From IMG/VR virus record IMGVR_UViG_3300044701_000916, positions 1 through 23,454 of that record: a stretch of DNA of 23,454 nt. The stretch is one strand, 5' to 3'. The notes below the pieces were generated by a model, which saw nothing but the letters and a program-made list of their open reading frames with translations, was not told the origin of the DNA and made no database searches. The translations under genes and the position numbers were made by a program. The stretch comes from a virus. Shown here piece by piece: positions 9,869 through 16,158 of the stretch; the stretch's first letter is position 1, and every line of letters starts with the position of its first letter.

Positions 9869-10401
9869 TGAAATACCCATCAAAAGATGTGACGATTCCG
9901 AAACGGCTACAAAACTTTGGGAACGGACGGTTGCCTGACAACATGTTGAAGCCCGTCAAGTGCGGCGGACGAATGTTCATTCGTGCCGCCGAAGACTTCA
10001 ACGAACTGTACGAGGCCGCTTTGGCGGCTGGTATCAAACTAAGGAACGTTGGCGACTACAGGTCGTATGAGGCGCAGAAGCAACTGTTTGAGCAGCGTTA
10101 CAGCAAGAGGGATGAGGGGCGTAAGCCGCAGGTTACGCGCACCGTCGAAGGTGTGACGTACTTCTTGCGCAAGGGTGCGTCGCCGTCTTCGACCCCGGGT
10201 AAGTCGAACCACGGTTTCGGTTTGGCGATTGACCTTGGGGTCGAAGTGAAAGGCGCCCTGAAGGCGCTCGCTTCGGAGACGAAGGCTTTGAAATGGATGT
10301 GCGAGAACGCACCATCATTTAACTTCTTTCTGCAGTCGTCTGACCCTAAGTCGCCGGAGTTTGAGGCGTGGCACTGGCAGTGGTGTAAGCCCTCAGAATA
10401 G
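9868..10401 (+). CDS. M15-family zinc D,D-peptidase (VanY/endolysin-like)
   Basis: A 177-aa protein that probably cleaves D-Ala-containing peptide bonds in peptidoglycan. The M15 zinc site is visible: SNHGFGLAIDL gives His115 and Asp122, and EAWHW near the C-terminus gives His169, with Glu166 as likely catalytic base. The upstream motif GDYRSYEAQ supplies the conserved Arg65 of the VanY-like group. There is no signal peptide, so export needs a holin, or the enzyme is carried in the virion. The start ATG shares its A with the TGA of the giant gene, and GGAGGG lies four bases upstream of it. Position at the end of the virion block fits either endolysin or virion lysin. The last 56 bases overlap the opposite-strand gene. 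Confidence 0.92.
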   Translation: MKYPSKDVTIPKRLQNFGNGRLPDNMLKPVKCGGRMFIRAAEDFNELYEAALAAGIKLRNVGDYRSYEAQKQLFEQRYSKRDEGRKPQVTRTVEGVTYFLRKGASPSSTPGKSNHGFGLAIDLGVEVKGALKALASETKALKWMCENAPSFNFFLQSSDPKSPEFEAWHWQWCKPSE

Positions 10402-10648
10402 TCATCTCACGTATCATTCCTGTGGGGATGTAGATTACGTGGTCGTAGAAGCCGTCTGGGGTTGACGATTGGGCGATGGTGACGTGCAGTTTCTTCCCGC
10501 CGTTTGTTTCGTCTATCAGGTAGCCGCATGTGCGAACCAAGTGTTCGCCCATGTCGGGGTCTTCTAGGTCTCCCCAGTGGCCTGCGCCTGCGTGGGCGTC
10601 TGCCCACACAACTTCTACTGTGTCAGGGTTGGTTAGGGTCGATTCCAT
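10346..10648 (-). CDS. Small conserved phage protein, function unknown
   Basis: A 100-aa acidic protein. Its core (VEVVWADAHAG, GHWGD, HVTIAQS, IPTGMI) matches a pattern I remember from small uncharacterised phage proteins, with a strand-rich fold ending at IPTGMI. The last 14 residues are Thr/Ala-rich and are encoded in the stretch overlapping the M15 peptidase on the other strand, so the tail may be dispensable. It is the last gene of the long minus-strand operon. Its ATG lies 26 bases inside the upstream gene, with GAGGAG about ten bases before it. No catalytic motif is seen. Confidence 0.8.
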   Translation of the reverse strand: MESTLTNPDTVEVVWADAHAGAGHWGDLEDPDMGEHLVRTCGYLIDETNGGKKLHVTIAQSSTPDGFYDHVIYIPTGMIREMTILRAYTTASATPQTPAT

Positions 10649-10907
10649 CTTCGTGTAACTCCTCTTCGATTAGCATCACAACGTTGCCTACAAAATGTAT
10701 GACTGAGATGGCGGCCATGTAGTCGCCTTCCATTGCTTGGTTGAATGTTTTGCACAGTTCGATTGCGGATGACCGTGGGGCTGATAGCACAATGTTGAAC
10801 ATTGTGGTTTCGTCCTCGTAGATGCGTTCCATTCGTGCAGACATTTCTTCAGCCTGTTTTTGTGGAATGATTTCGTACAACCATTCTTCGTTGGGTTCAC
10901 TGGTCAT
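10623..10907 (-). CDS. Small acidic protein, function unknown
   Basis: A 94-aa acidic, mainly helical protein with Met-rich and hydrophobic segments (AISVIHFVGNVVMLIEE near residues 66-82) that read as a buried helix rather than a clear TM segment. The ATG lies inside the end of the upstream 54-aa gene (11-base overlap), without a strong ribosome site, which suggests coupled translation. No known family recognised. Confidence 0.72.
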   Translation of the reverse strand: MTSEPNEEWLYEIIPQKQAEEMSARMERIYEDETTMFNIVLSAPRSSAIELCKTFNQAMEGDYMAAISVIHFVGNVVMLIEEELHEDGIDPNQP

Positions 10908-11061
10908 TTTGTACCACTATCCAGCCGCTAGGGATTCCATTCATCGCTTGGCCTTCCCCTATCACAACTGAACCTTTGCCATACACGGATTCCAGCAGTT
11001 TGATTAGTGCTTTGACGTCGACGGGTTTTTGAAACCCGACGACAACCTGCCGTGTTTTCAC
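10897..11061 (-). CDS. 54-aa protein, GTG start, function unknown
   Basis: This short gene fills what would otherwise be a 150-base gap. It starts at GTG 11061-11059, overlapping the TGA of the upstream gene as GTGA, with GGAGG about ten bases before it. It ends in TGA at 10899-10897, inside the next gene. The product reads MKTRQVVVGFQKPVDVKAL and later SGWIVVQNDQ: alternating strands and a helix, a compact globular composition unlike the other frames here. Overlaps at both ends fit the operon pattern. Family unknown. Confidence comes from the coupled start and protein-like composition, not homology. Confidence 0.7.
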   Translation of the reverse strand: MKTRQVVVGFQKPVDVKALIKLLESVYGKGSVVIGEGQAMNGIPSGWIVVQNDQ

Positions 11062-11264
11062 TGGACATTGCCCTCCGAACGGCGCAAGTTTTCTTCCATC
11101 TGTTTCGCCACCTGCTCAATGACGGTCGATGCCTCGTTGCCGTATTGAAACTCGATGAAGTACATGATGGCCACCAGCCGCGCGACAATCCACGCCTCGT
11201 CAATGGTGACGGGCAGGTCATCGTAGCCTTGCTGTTCTTGTGATGTTGATTCGATTTCACTCAT
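11058..11264 (-). CDS. 68-aa protein, function unknown
   Basis: A 68-aa acidic protein with an N-terminal Gln/Ser/Glu-rich stretch and a helical body (DEAWIVARLVAIMYFIEF), probably a small alpha-helical adaptor. The ATG overlaps the end of the sigma-like gene by eight bases (ATGAGTGA), the same junction as between the nuclease and the sigma-like gene. Its own stop overlaps the GTG of the next gene. No recognised family. Confidence 0.75.
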   Translation of the reverse strand: MSEIESTSQEQQGYDDLPVTIDEAWIVARLVAIMYFIEFQYGNEASTVIEQVAKQMEENLRRSEGNVQ

Positions 11265-11646
11265 CGTCTAAACCCAGTCTTTGTCGGATGACGGGGTGTT
11301 CCGCCATCAGTACCCTAAGTCTAGTAAATGCTTGGTCCCGGAGACGGGACGCATGCATCCGTGAAACCCCCAACCTGTCCCCTAGTTCCTGCAGGGTTGC
11401 CCGTTCAGAGTTCACAGCGTCTATGACATATCTGTCCTGTTCATCTAGGGCGTCGATGCAGTCCGCTACGGCTTCCCGTAGGGGCTGGAGTTCCTCTAGG
11501 GATTCGACGGGTTCGTAGCCGGGGGCTGCTTCCATCAAAGCCTGCATGGGGTTGTCGGGTAAACGCGAAAAGCCCACCTGCGGCATCTCAATGGACGACA
11601 AAATGTCATCCAAGGCGACACCACGGGTGGGCTTCGCTTCACTCAT
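11257..11646 (-). CDS. Sigma-70 region-4-like regulator without region 2
   Basis: A 129-aa protein whose residues 56-114 follow the sigma-70 region 4 pattern: a helix (REAVADCIDALDEQDRYVI), then an HTH with LQELGDRLGVSRMHASRLRD near 85-104, then a basic helix (AFTRLRVLM). Region 4 recognises the -35 element and contacts the RNA polymerase beta flap. The first 50 residues are acidic and Pro-rich and lack region 2 motifs for -10 binding, so this is not a complete sigma factor. It may act as a sigma-like adaptor or transcriptional activator switching phage gene classes. The ATG overlaps the upstream nuclease stop by eight bases, with AGGA five bases before it. An ordinary HTH regulator of the same fold is the alternative. 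Confidence 0.82.
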   Translation of the reverse strand: MSEAKPTRGVALDDILSSIEMPQVGFSRLPDNPMQALMEAAPGYEPVESLEELQPLREAVADCIDALDEQDRYVIDAVNSERATLQELGDRLGVSRMHASRLRDQAFTRLRVLMAEHPVIRQRLGLDDE

Positions 11647-12094
11647 CGTATTCCTGATTAATCATTAGGTCCATCACCTGTTCTGGATATATCAAGAATC
11701 CTCTGGCAGGGTTGTCTGACGACTTTGCGAAGTCAACCCATTTCAGATTCTTCTTGTTCTTTTTAATGAACTTTCGTAGCCTGCTCACTGAGATGACTAC
11801 GAAAGAGCCGTGTTCTCCGTCTAGGGAGAAGACGTACACCCACCATTTTGCTTTGGTGACTTGTAGGCCTGATTTAATCCAGAGCGGCTCGCCGTCTTTG
11901 GTGGCGCGTCTCGGGTTTTGTTCCATTTCGATAACCATACGTCCGTTGCGGTATCGGTCTGATTTGACTTCAAACGCATCGGCTTGTAGGTCATCTAGGA
12001 AACGTAACGCTAGGGCTTCTCCTTTCTTGCCGTACGCTAGGTCACGTTTCCAGTTTGGGGTTCTGGGCGGTATGTCCCAGTCACTGTTTTTCAT
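11639..12094 (-). CDS. PD-(D/E)XK-like nuclease
   Basis: A 151-aa protein with a likely restriction-endonuclease-fold core: KKGEALALRFL gives Glu26 on the first helix, and FEVKSDRYRNG gives Glu42 and Lys44 of the E-x-K motif, followed by IEMEQ on the next strand. The rest (WWVYVFSLDGEHGSFVVISV) is strand-rich as expected. The layout resembles small Hjc-like or phage single-domain nucleases; the exact substrate cannot be told. A RusA-like resolvase is encoded two genes upstream, so this may process branched or damaged DNA, or host DNA. The start ATG has GAGGAGG directly upstream and lies 14 bases inside the preceding small gene. Confidence 0.72.
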   Translation of the reverse strand: MKNSDWDIPPRTPNWKRDLAYGKKGEALALRFLDDLQADAFEVKSDRYRNGRMVIEMEQNPRRATKDGEPLWIKSGLQVTKAKWWVYVFSLDGEHGSFVVISVSRLRKFIKKNKKNLKWVDFAKSSDNPARGFLIYPEQVMDLMINQEYDE

Positions 12095-12251
12095 GCGCCT
12101 CCTCTAGGTTGTAACTGAGGCGTTCAGCGAGTTTTTCTGCGATGGCTCTCCATCTGTCTCGCTCTTGTCGTGCGAGCCAGATGTCGTCCAGCATTTCCAT
12201 CGGGTTTTCCCAGATGATGCGGTCACTTGCATGGTTGAGTTTGTCTACCAT
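12081..12251 (-). CDS. 56-aa helical protein, function unknown
   Basis: This gene is visible on reading the minus strand between the nuclease and the 80-aa gene. ATG 12251-12249 shares its A with the preceding stop (TAATG), and TGA lies at 12083-12081 inside the nuclease gene. The product is one or two charged helices (WENPMEMLDDIWLARQERD and RWRAIAEKLAERL), a pattern I associate with short phage coiled-coil proteins. There is no cysteine or TM segment. The perfect start/stop coupling and amphipathic composition support a real gene. Confidence 0.72.
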   Translation of the reverse strand: MVDKLNHASDRIIWENPMEMLDDIWLARQERDRWRAIAEKLAERLSYNLEEAHEKQ

Positions 12252-12493
12252 TACAGGTCCCCAATATAGTTGTTTGTCAACGGATACTTGCGGTCACGCA
12301 TTACAGCGTTGTGTTTGTTCCACAGTTTTTGGTATTCGCTGTTCGCTTCTGCAAGTTCGTTGCGTAGATATTCAATCTCATCAGCGGCGTCAATCACAAG
12401 ATGGGCTGAATCCAAATCGTTTATCCATTCGTAACCAAGTTTTTCGATTATCGCTGGTATTTCCCGTAGTCGGGTCACAATGTCATCAGTCAT
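12251..12493 (-). CDS. 80-aa coiled-coil protein, function unknown
   Basis: An 80-aa acidic helical protein. Residues 33-68 (AADEIEYLRNELAEANSEY and on) show clear heptads typical of a short coiled coil. The N-terminal MTDDIVTRLRE pattern is common in small phage proteins placed beside recombination genes. The ATG overlaps the RusA-like stop as ATGA, with GGAGG about ten bases upstream. No catalytic motif; a scaffold or adaptor role is only a guess. Confidence 0.78.
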   Translation of the reverse strand: MTDDIVTRLREIPAIIEKLGYEWINDLDSAHLVIDAADEIEYLRNELAEANSEYQKLWNKHNAVMRDRKYPLTNNYIGDL

Positions 12494-12837
12494 AACTTCA
12501 CAACCTCCAGTGACCTGACCTGCGAGTCGTCTTTGAATGCGACACCGTTCAACCCGTCCAGAATCGACTTCGCGTAGTTGTCGATGTCGCCCCTGAGTGG
12601 GGAGACAGGTCTGTCGGTTTTGTATTCGCTGATGGCTACTGTGAATGTGTCTTTGTCAAGAACTATCTGGATGGCGATGGGGGATTCGCCATACCAGTAG
12701 TTCCTGTTCCACCCTGCGGCGACAGCGTTCTCAAAGATGTGTGTTGCTTTGGGCGTGTAGGCACGACCGTAGCGTGTCATTCTTGGGCGCTGTTTCGCTT
12801 TGGGTTTCAGTTTGTATCGCTGTGTGTGTTTACGCAC
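12490..12837 (-). CDS. RusA-like Holliday junction resolvase
   Basis: A 115-aa protein that probably cuts four-way DNA junctions during recombination or before packaging. The family signature is clear: RGDIDNYAKSILDGLNG followed by FKDDSQV, giving the metal-binding acids Asp84, Asp86, Asp94 and Asp103/104, with Lys90. The N-terminal KAKQRPRM and GRAYTPKAT segments are the usual basic stretch and first strand. I chose GTG at 12837, which has GAAGG six bases upstream and overlaps the primase stop by eight bases; a TTG at 12852 would add five residues. Length is close to typical RusA (about 120 aa). Neighbours are primase, helicase and nucleases, so it belongs to the replication and recombination set. 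Confidence 0.9.
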   Translation of the reverse strand: MRKHTQRYKLKPKAKQRPRMTRYGRAYTPKATHIFENAVAAGWNRNYWYGESPIAIQIVLDKDTFTVAISEYKTDRPVSPLRGDIDNYAKSILDGLNGVAFKDDSQVRSLEVVKL

Positions 12838-13753
12838 CGTAGACCTTCGCAATCATTCTGTTGATTTCCGTATCGGGGTCAGGCCGCAGATGGTACTTAC
12901 CCCAACGCAAGTCGGCTGACTTGACAACCTGCACCGCCTCGGGCGGAGACAGGTTGTTGTCGCGGCATTGCAACGCAATCTTCCACAAACTGAGCGAACG
13001 GTCTGCACCGTTCTTCGGTCCGTCTCTCCAAATTACGTACGCCATACCACCAGCCTTATGCACAAGAGACATTATGTCACTAGACACAGGCCCGTCAGCG
13101 TACTCGTACTGAGGAACCACAGGCGGTTTATACAGACTTGCAAGAACCTCAAGTTGTTCAGGCTCCGAACGGTTTTTGATGGCGTGGTTCACGAAGACCC
13201 CCAACGACAACGGGTTGCCAGTCTCGTCAATCATGTACCTGACATGGACATCGTTGTAGTTGTGGTCTGCTGGCAGGCCACCGAAAGCGTTCGGGTATGG
13301 CAACCTGACATAGTTACCGAACCCCGCACCAACGTGTTCCTGCTTCGGGTTCACTTCCTTAGCCGGATAGTCGATGGCTTGATGTGCCGCCAGAAACGCG
13401 CGACGCATCGTTGCGGCTGTGACGCTTTTGGTTGCGAACACCCACACGTGGTAGCCCTTGCGTGTCTTCTCAACCCAAGCAGTCACCTGCTTGATGCGGA
13501 ACGCTGTGCTCAGGTTGAACGCCGCATCCATGTCATCGACATCGATATCGGAGCATCCCCAAACGCAGCGTGCCTCGCCGCGCATCGGAACCACAGGGTA
13601 GACGCCAATCAGTTCAGCGCCAGCGAGATGGTTGCGGAACTTGTCGATTGTGACCATTTCCCGTTTGCATCCGCCTTCCCACGTGCCGTGGGCATCGCCA
13701 CGACCACGGAACAGGGTCATGTAGTCACCGATGAGTTCATCATTGTTAATCAT
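12830..13753 (-). CDS. AEP-superfamily primase (TOTE-type)
   Basis: A 307-aa protein likely to make primers for phage replication. Motifs of archaeo-eukaryotic primases are visible in order: VWGCSDIDVDD with the metal-binding Asp69 and Asp71, TRKGYHVWVFA with His102, and KEVNPKQ followed by GNYVRLPYP. This spacing resembles primase domains annotated as TOTE conflict-system primase in phages. Residues 225-307 are a helical C-terminal part (ending LRPDPDTEINRMIAKVYG) like PriCT segments. There is no fused helicase; the DnaB-like ATPase is encoded separately upstream, with a microprotein between them. The start ATG has AAGG five bases upstream. Polymerase activity in addition to priming is possible, since no DNA polymerase is in the window. 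Confidence 0.85.
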   Translation of the reverse strand: MINNDELIGDYMTLFRGRGDAHGTWEGGCKREMVTIDKFRNHLAGAELIGVYPVVPMRGEARCVWGCSDIDVDDMDAAFNLSTAFRIKQVTAWVEKTRKGYHVWVFATKSVTAATMRRAFLAAHQAIDYPAKEVNPKQEHVGAGFGNYVRLPYPNAFGGLPADHNYNDVHVRYMIDETGNPLSLGVFVNHAIKNRSEPEQLEVLASLYKPPVVPQYEYADGPVSSDIMSLVHKAGGMAYVIWRDGPKNGADRSLSLWKIALQCRDNNLSPPEAVQVVKSADLRWGKYHLRPDPDTEINRMIAKVYGA

Positions 13754-13850
13754 CGATGCCTTCCTCGTTGTCGAACATTTCCCACATCACATTGATGATA
13801 ACAATCGACACTAGAACCAGCATACCAAGAATGCCGAATGCCCAAATCAC
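13746..13850 (-). CDS. 34-aa single-TM microprotein between helicase and primase
   Basis: This tiny gene fills the 93-base gap between the helicase and primase. GTG 13850-13848 overlaps the helicase TGA as GTGA, with AGGAG seven bases upstream. TAA at 13748-13746 overlaps the primase start by eight bases. The product begins MIWAFGILGMLVLVSIVIIN, a strong single TM helix, and ends with an acidic tail (EMFDNEEGIDD). It could be a membrane anchor, a small lysis or superinfection factor, or a translational link. Strong ribosome site and coupling support expression; function is unknown. Confidence 0.75.
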   Translation of the reverse strand: MIWAFGILGMLVLVSIVIINVMWEMFDNEEGIDD

Positions 13851-14902
13851 AGCATCTCTCCTTGCTTCCAAGTAGCACCCTTCAGATACTGGTCGGGTAG
13901 TTCACCGTTACGCAACTGCCACAGTCTGCCTGTGCGGATGTCCAACTCAAAATCCACATCGTCCACCAACTGTCCGGCTGGCCGCTTGTTCTTCAACAGG
14001 CTGAGGGTCAGCGTGTACTCGTGAATCTTCAGGTCATACATCAAACTGTCCAGACGGTCTTGCGCTTTGTCGCTGTGGTTGCGTGACAGTTTCTCGTATA
14101 GTTCCGCAATCTCCGCCGCAATCTCATACTTCTTGCGTCGGACACCGATGATGGATGTGGCTTGCTGTTCACCACCGTACGAACCTGAGGACATGGTAAG
14201 TTTCTTGCCGTCCGCACCGCTGGTGCGTGACGTCTGGTGAAGAACCAGCAGAGGGATGTCGTGCCTACGTCCGAACGACTTGATGAAGTTCGCTTTGTCG
14301 GGCACTGTCTCACCTGCCTCAATCAACTCCAGATAGTCAACGACAACTAGGTGGGGCTTGTCGCCCCAAACATCACAAGCCTCGTTGTATGCACGTTCCA
14401 TGTCGGACGGCAACAGCGGCTGGTCGAACACCGCAAGGTTCGGGAAGTCCTCGTCTGCGGTTTGCCGTAGCAGGTCGATTGCCGACTTGTCGTCATCAGC
14501 GACACGATTCTCGAGTTCCCGTGCGTCGATGCCGTGATGCATACATGCCAGTTTCGTCAGCACCAGAGTGCGTGGTTCGTCTGGGATGAAGAACACGACA
14601 CGCTTGTCACGGTTGTTCCGTAGCGTGTGCAACAACGCCAGCGTTTTACCGCCGTGGCTGTAGCCAATCATCATTGCTAGTTCTCCGCAGGCGATGCCAC
14701 GCATTTCGGCATCAAGAGGTTCAACACCCGTATAGATTCGGTCTGCTGGGGATTGCGCCCAACGGACAAACGATTCTGCTGCGTCACTGAGGGGACTGTA
14801 GAACTTGTATTCGTTCTGGTAAACGGGAACAGGGGGCGCTGAGGCCCCCTGTTCGACCGTCCCCCAGCCCGAAATGATTTCTTCGGCTGAGAGTCTTGCC
14901 AT
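13847..14902 (-). CDS. DnaB-like replicative helicase/RecA-fold ATPase
   Basis: A 351-aa RecA-fold ATPase, probably the phage replicative helicase. The Walker A motif GYSHGGKT spans residues 80-87 and Walker B LVVVDYLELI has Asp189. VLHQTSRTSG near 220-229 matches the DnaB sensor region, and LSLLKNKRPAG near 301-310 is the typical KNR-type finger motif at the core end. The usual DnaB N-terminal primase-interaction domain is replaced by about 50 residues of Pro- and Ser-containing sequence, so this is a core-only version. It lies upstream of the AEP primase, separated by a 34-aa membrane microprotein. A perfect inverted repeat lies in its 5' coding part (14827-14854). A RadA/KaiC-like recombinase is the alternative; the context favours helicase. 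Confidence 0.87.
   Translation of the reverse strand: MARLSAEEIISGWGTVEQGASAPPVPVYQNEYKFYSPLSDAAESFVRWAQSPADRIYTGVEPLDAEMRGIACGELAMMIGYSHGGKTLALLHTLRNNRDKRVVFFIPDEPRTLVLTKLACMHHGIDARELENRVADDDKSAIDLLRQTADEDFPNLAVFDQPLLPSDMERAYNEACDVWGDKPHLVVVDYLELIEAGETVPDKANFIKSFGRRHDIPLLVLHQTSRTSGADGKKLTMSSGSYGGEQQATSIIGVRRKKYEIAAEIAELYEKLSRNHSDKAQDRLDSLMYDLKIHEYTLTLSLLKNKRPAGQLVDDVDFELDIRTGRLWQLRNGELPDQYLKGATWKQGEML
14827..14854. repeat. Perfect 11-bp inverted repeat inside the helicase gene
   Basis: GAACAGGGGGC (14827-14837) and GCCCCCTGTTC (14844-14854) are exact reverse complements with a six-base spacer. The repeat lies about 50 bases after the helicase start codon, in the low-complexity N-terminal linker. 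It could fold into a strong mRNA hairpin slowing translation, or be a protein-binding or replication site in DNA. Its ACAGGGGG core recurs in the G-run motif listed elsewhere. Confidence 0.7.
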
Positions 14903-14905
14903 CTG

Positions 14906-15313
14906 TTATCGCCCCTTCGGCGGCCAGAACGCCTTGGTGCCTGTGGTTGCCTTGAACCACGGACGCTTCGGGTTTTCGCTGAGTCCGTCACGGTTGTCGT
15001 ACACCTCAGAGACACCAGCCTCTGCACAGGCGGTAATCAGCCAACCCGGAAGTTCTCCGTGCTGCTTGCCTTTGATACGGACACCGTTGCTGTCGGAGAC
15101 GACAACAGCGTCGAATGCTTTGACAACCATGTCGACTGCCGCCTGCTCACGTGTCGGTGCGCCTGCGAAAATCTTGTCGGTCAACATTCCGCTGATGGAA
15201 TCAAACAGCACCGCATAGTCACCGAGAATCTGTTCGGTGTTCTCGCTACGGGGCGTCAGTTCTGCCGCAATCTTTGCGGCGACCTGCGTGACGATTGACA
15301 TTTCCTTATCCAT
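14906..15313 (-). CDS. Conserved-looking replication-linked protein, unknown
   Basis: A 135-aa protein starting at ATG 15313, which shares a base with the nuclease stop (TAATG) and has GGAGG seven bases upstream. An in-frame start 21 bases earlier would overlap more and has no better site. The N-terminal half is helical; the C-terminal half (GELPGWLITACAEAGVSEVY, then RPWFKATTG and FWPPKGR) is Gly/Trp/Lys-rich and looks nucleic-acid binding. Placement between the Cas4-like nuclease and the helicase suggests a DNA-processing partner, possibly single-strand binding, but I do not recognise the family. Confidence 0.8.
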   Translation of the reverse strand: MDKEMSIVTQVAAKIAAELTPRSENTEQILGDYAVLFDSISGMLTDKIFAGAPTREQAAVDMVVKAFDAVVVSDSNGVRIKGKQHGELPGWLITACAEAGVSEVYDNRDGLSENPKRPWFKATTGTKAFWPPKGR

Positions 15314-16158
15314 TATTGAGCCTCCTGACTCCACTGTTGCTCAACGTCGCTGACGTATGAGCCTTTACAAACTGACCACCACGGACACCACTTGTCTGAA
15401 CAGAGGTTGTGTTGGTCATTCTTCGGCCACGAAACATCGTGACCCATTCGTAGTGCAGACGTAACCGTTGTGGTTGCCTGCTCTGCGACCCAATCACCGT
15501 GTGCCTTTGTACGGTTCACGGGAACAATACTACCAGACGACTTGCTGTTGCGAGTGACCACACCGAAGTTGAACTGGACGTCCCAGTCGGTGTAACCCAA
15601 CCCGACCGCGGCGTATGCATACACCGACGCTTGGATTGACTGCTTCTGCTTTTCGGCTTGCGAATACTTGCGTGCCGCAGTTTTCCAATCCCAGATGACA
15701 CCGTTCGGGTCAACGTAGTCGATAGTGCCTGCGAACCACAGGTCGTACACACGGTCGACATCGACCTGCACTTGCCGGTTCATCGGCACAGCAAACTTCT
15801 GCTCCACACGACCGCCGACAGGGACAACGGGGGCGATGTCTTTCGCCCACGCCATCGACATCAAACCGACATACGGAACCATGTCGTCAGGGTCAACGTT
15901 CGTGTGCTTCCACTTCTCCTCAGTCATCAACTGCCCGAGACGGAACACGGCGACATCAGCGATGGTGTCGGGGTCAGCCTGACCAGTCAGCACCTGCTCA
16001 ATACCGTGGTGCACTGCCGTACCCATGATGGTTGCGTCGGAACCTGTGCGGAACTCTGGCTTGATGTCAGCCAACCTGCCACGCTCCATGCAAATCATCA
16101 TGTCGCCCAGCCAAGACTGGCGGACATACACGCGCTGTTCCTCGTGATTGATAATCAT
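15313..16158 (-). CDS. Cas4/RecB-like PD-(D/E)XK exonuclease with Fe-S cysteines
   Basis: A 281-aa protein likely to be a DNA exonuclease used in phage recombination or end processing. The nuclease motifs appear in order: GTAVHHGIE (His50, Glu54), FAGTIDYVD (Asp147) and VIWDWKTAARK (Asp157, Lys159), then a Gln/Tyr helix (KQSIQASVYAYA). Four cysteines are placed as in Cas4 and AddB iron-sulfur nucleases: Cys23 near the start, and Cys253, Cys258 and Cys264 in CSDKWCPWWSVC. The ATG overlaps the upstream stop as ATGA. There is no CRISPR array here, so a role in replication and recombination is far more likely than spacer acquisition. Confidence 0.9.
   Translation of the reverse strand: MIINHEEQRVYVRQSWLGDMMICMERGRLADIKPEFRTGSDATIMGTAVHHGIEQVLTGQADPDTIADVAVFRLGQLMTEEKWKHTNVDPDDMVPYVGLMSMAWAKDIAPVVPVGGRVEQKFAVPMNRQVQVDVDRVYDLWFAGTIDYVDPNGVIWDWKTAARKYSQAEKQKQSIQASVYAYAAVGLGYTDWDVQFNFGVVTRNSKSSGSIVPVNRTKAHGDWVAEQATTTVTSALRMGHDVSWPKNDQHNLCSDKWCPWWSVCKGSYVSDVEQQWSQEAQ

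Noticed and set aside
10928-11260. Minus-strand 110-aa frame
   Set aside because: Ser/Arg/Trp-rich, out of frame with two better-supported genes (11058-11264 and 10897-11061) that have coupled starts.
12968-13795. Long plus-strand open frame (275 aa) opposite the primase
   Set aside because: His/Cys/Arg-rich antisense composition, no ribosome site, and fully opposite a gene with clear primase motifs.
15313-16158. Cas4-like gene as sign of a CRISPR system
   Set aside because: No repeat-spacer array, Cas1 or Cas2 in the window; phage RecB/Cas4-like nucleases are common in replication modules.
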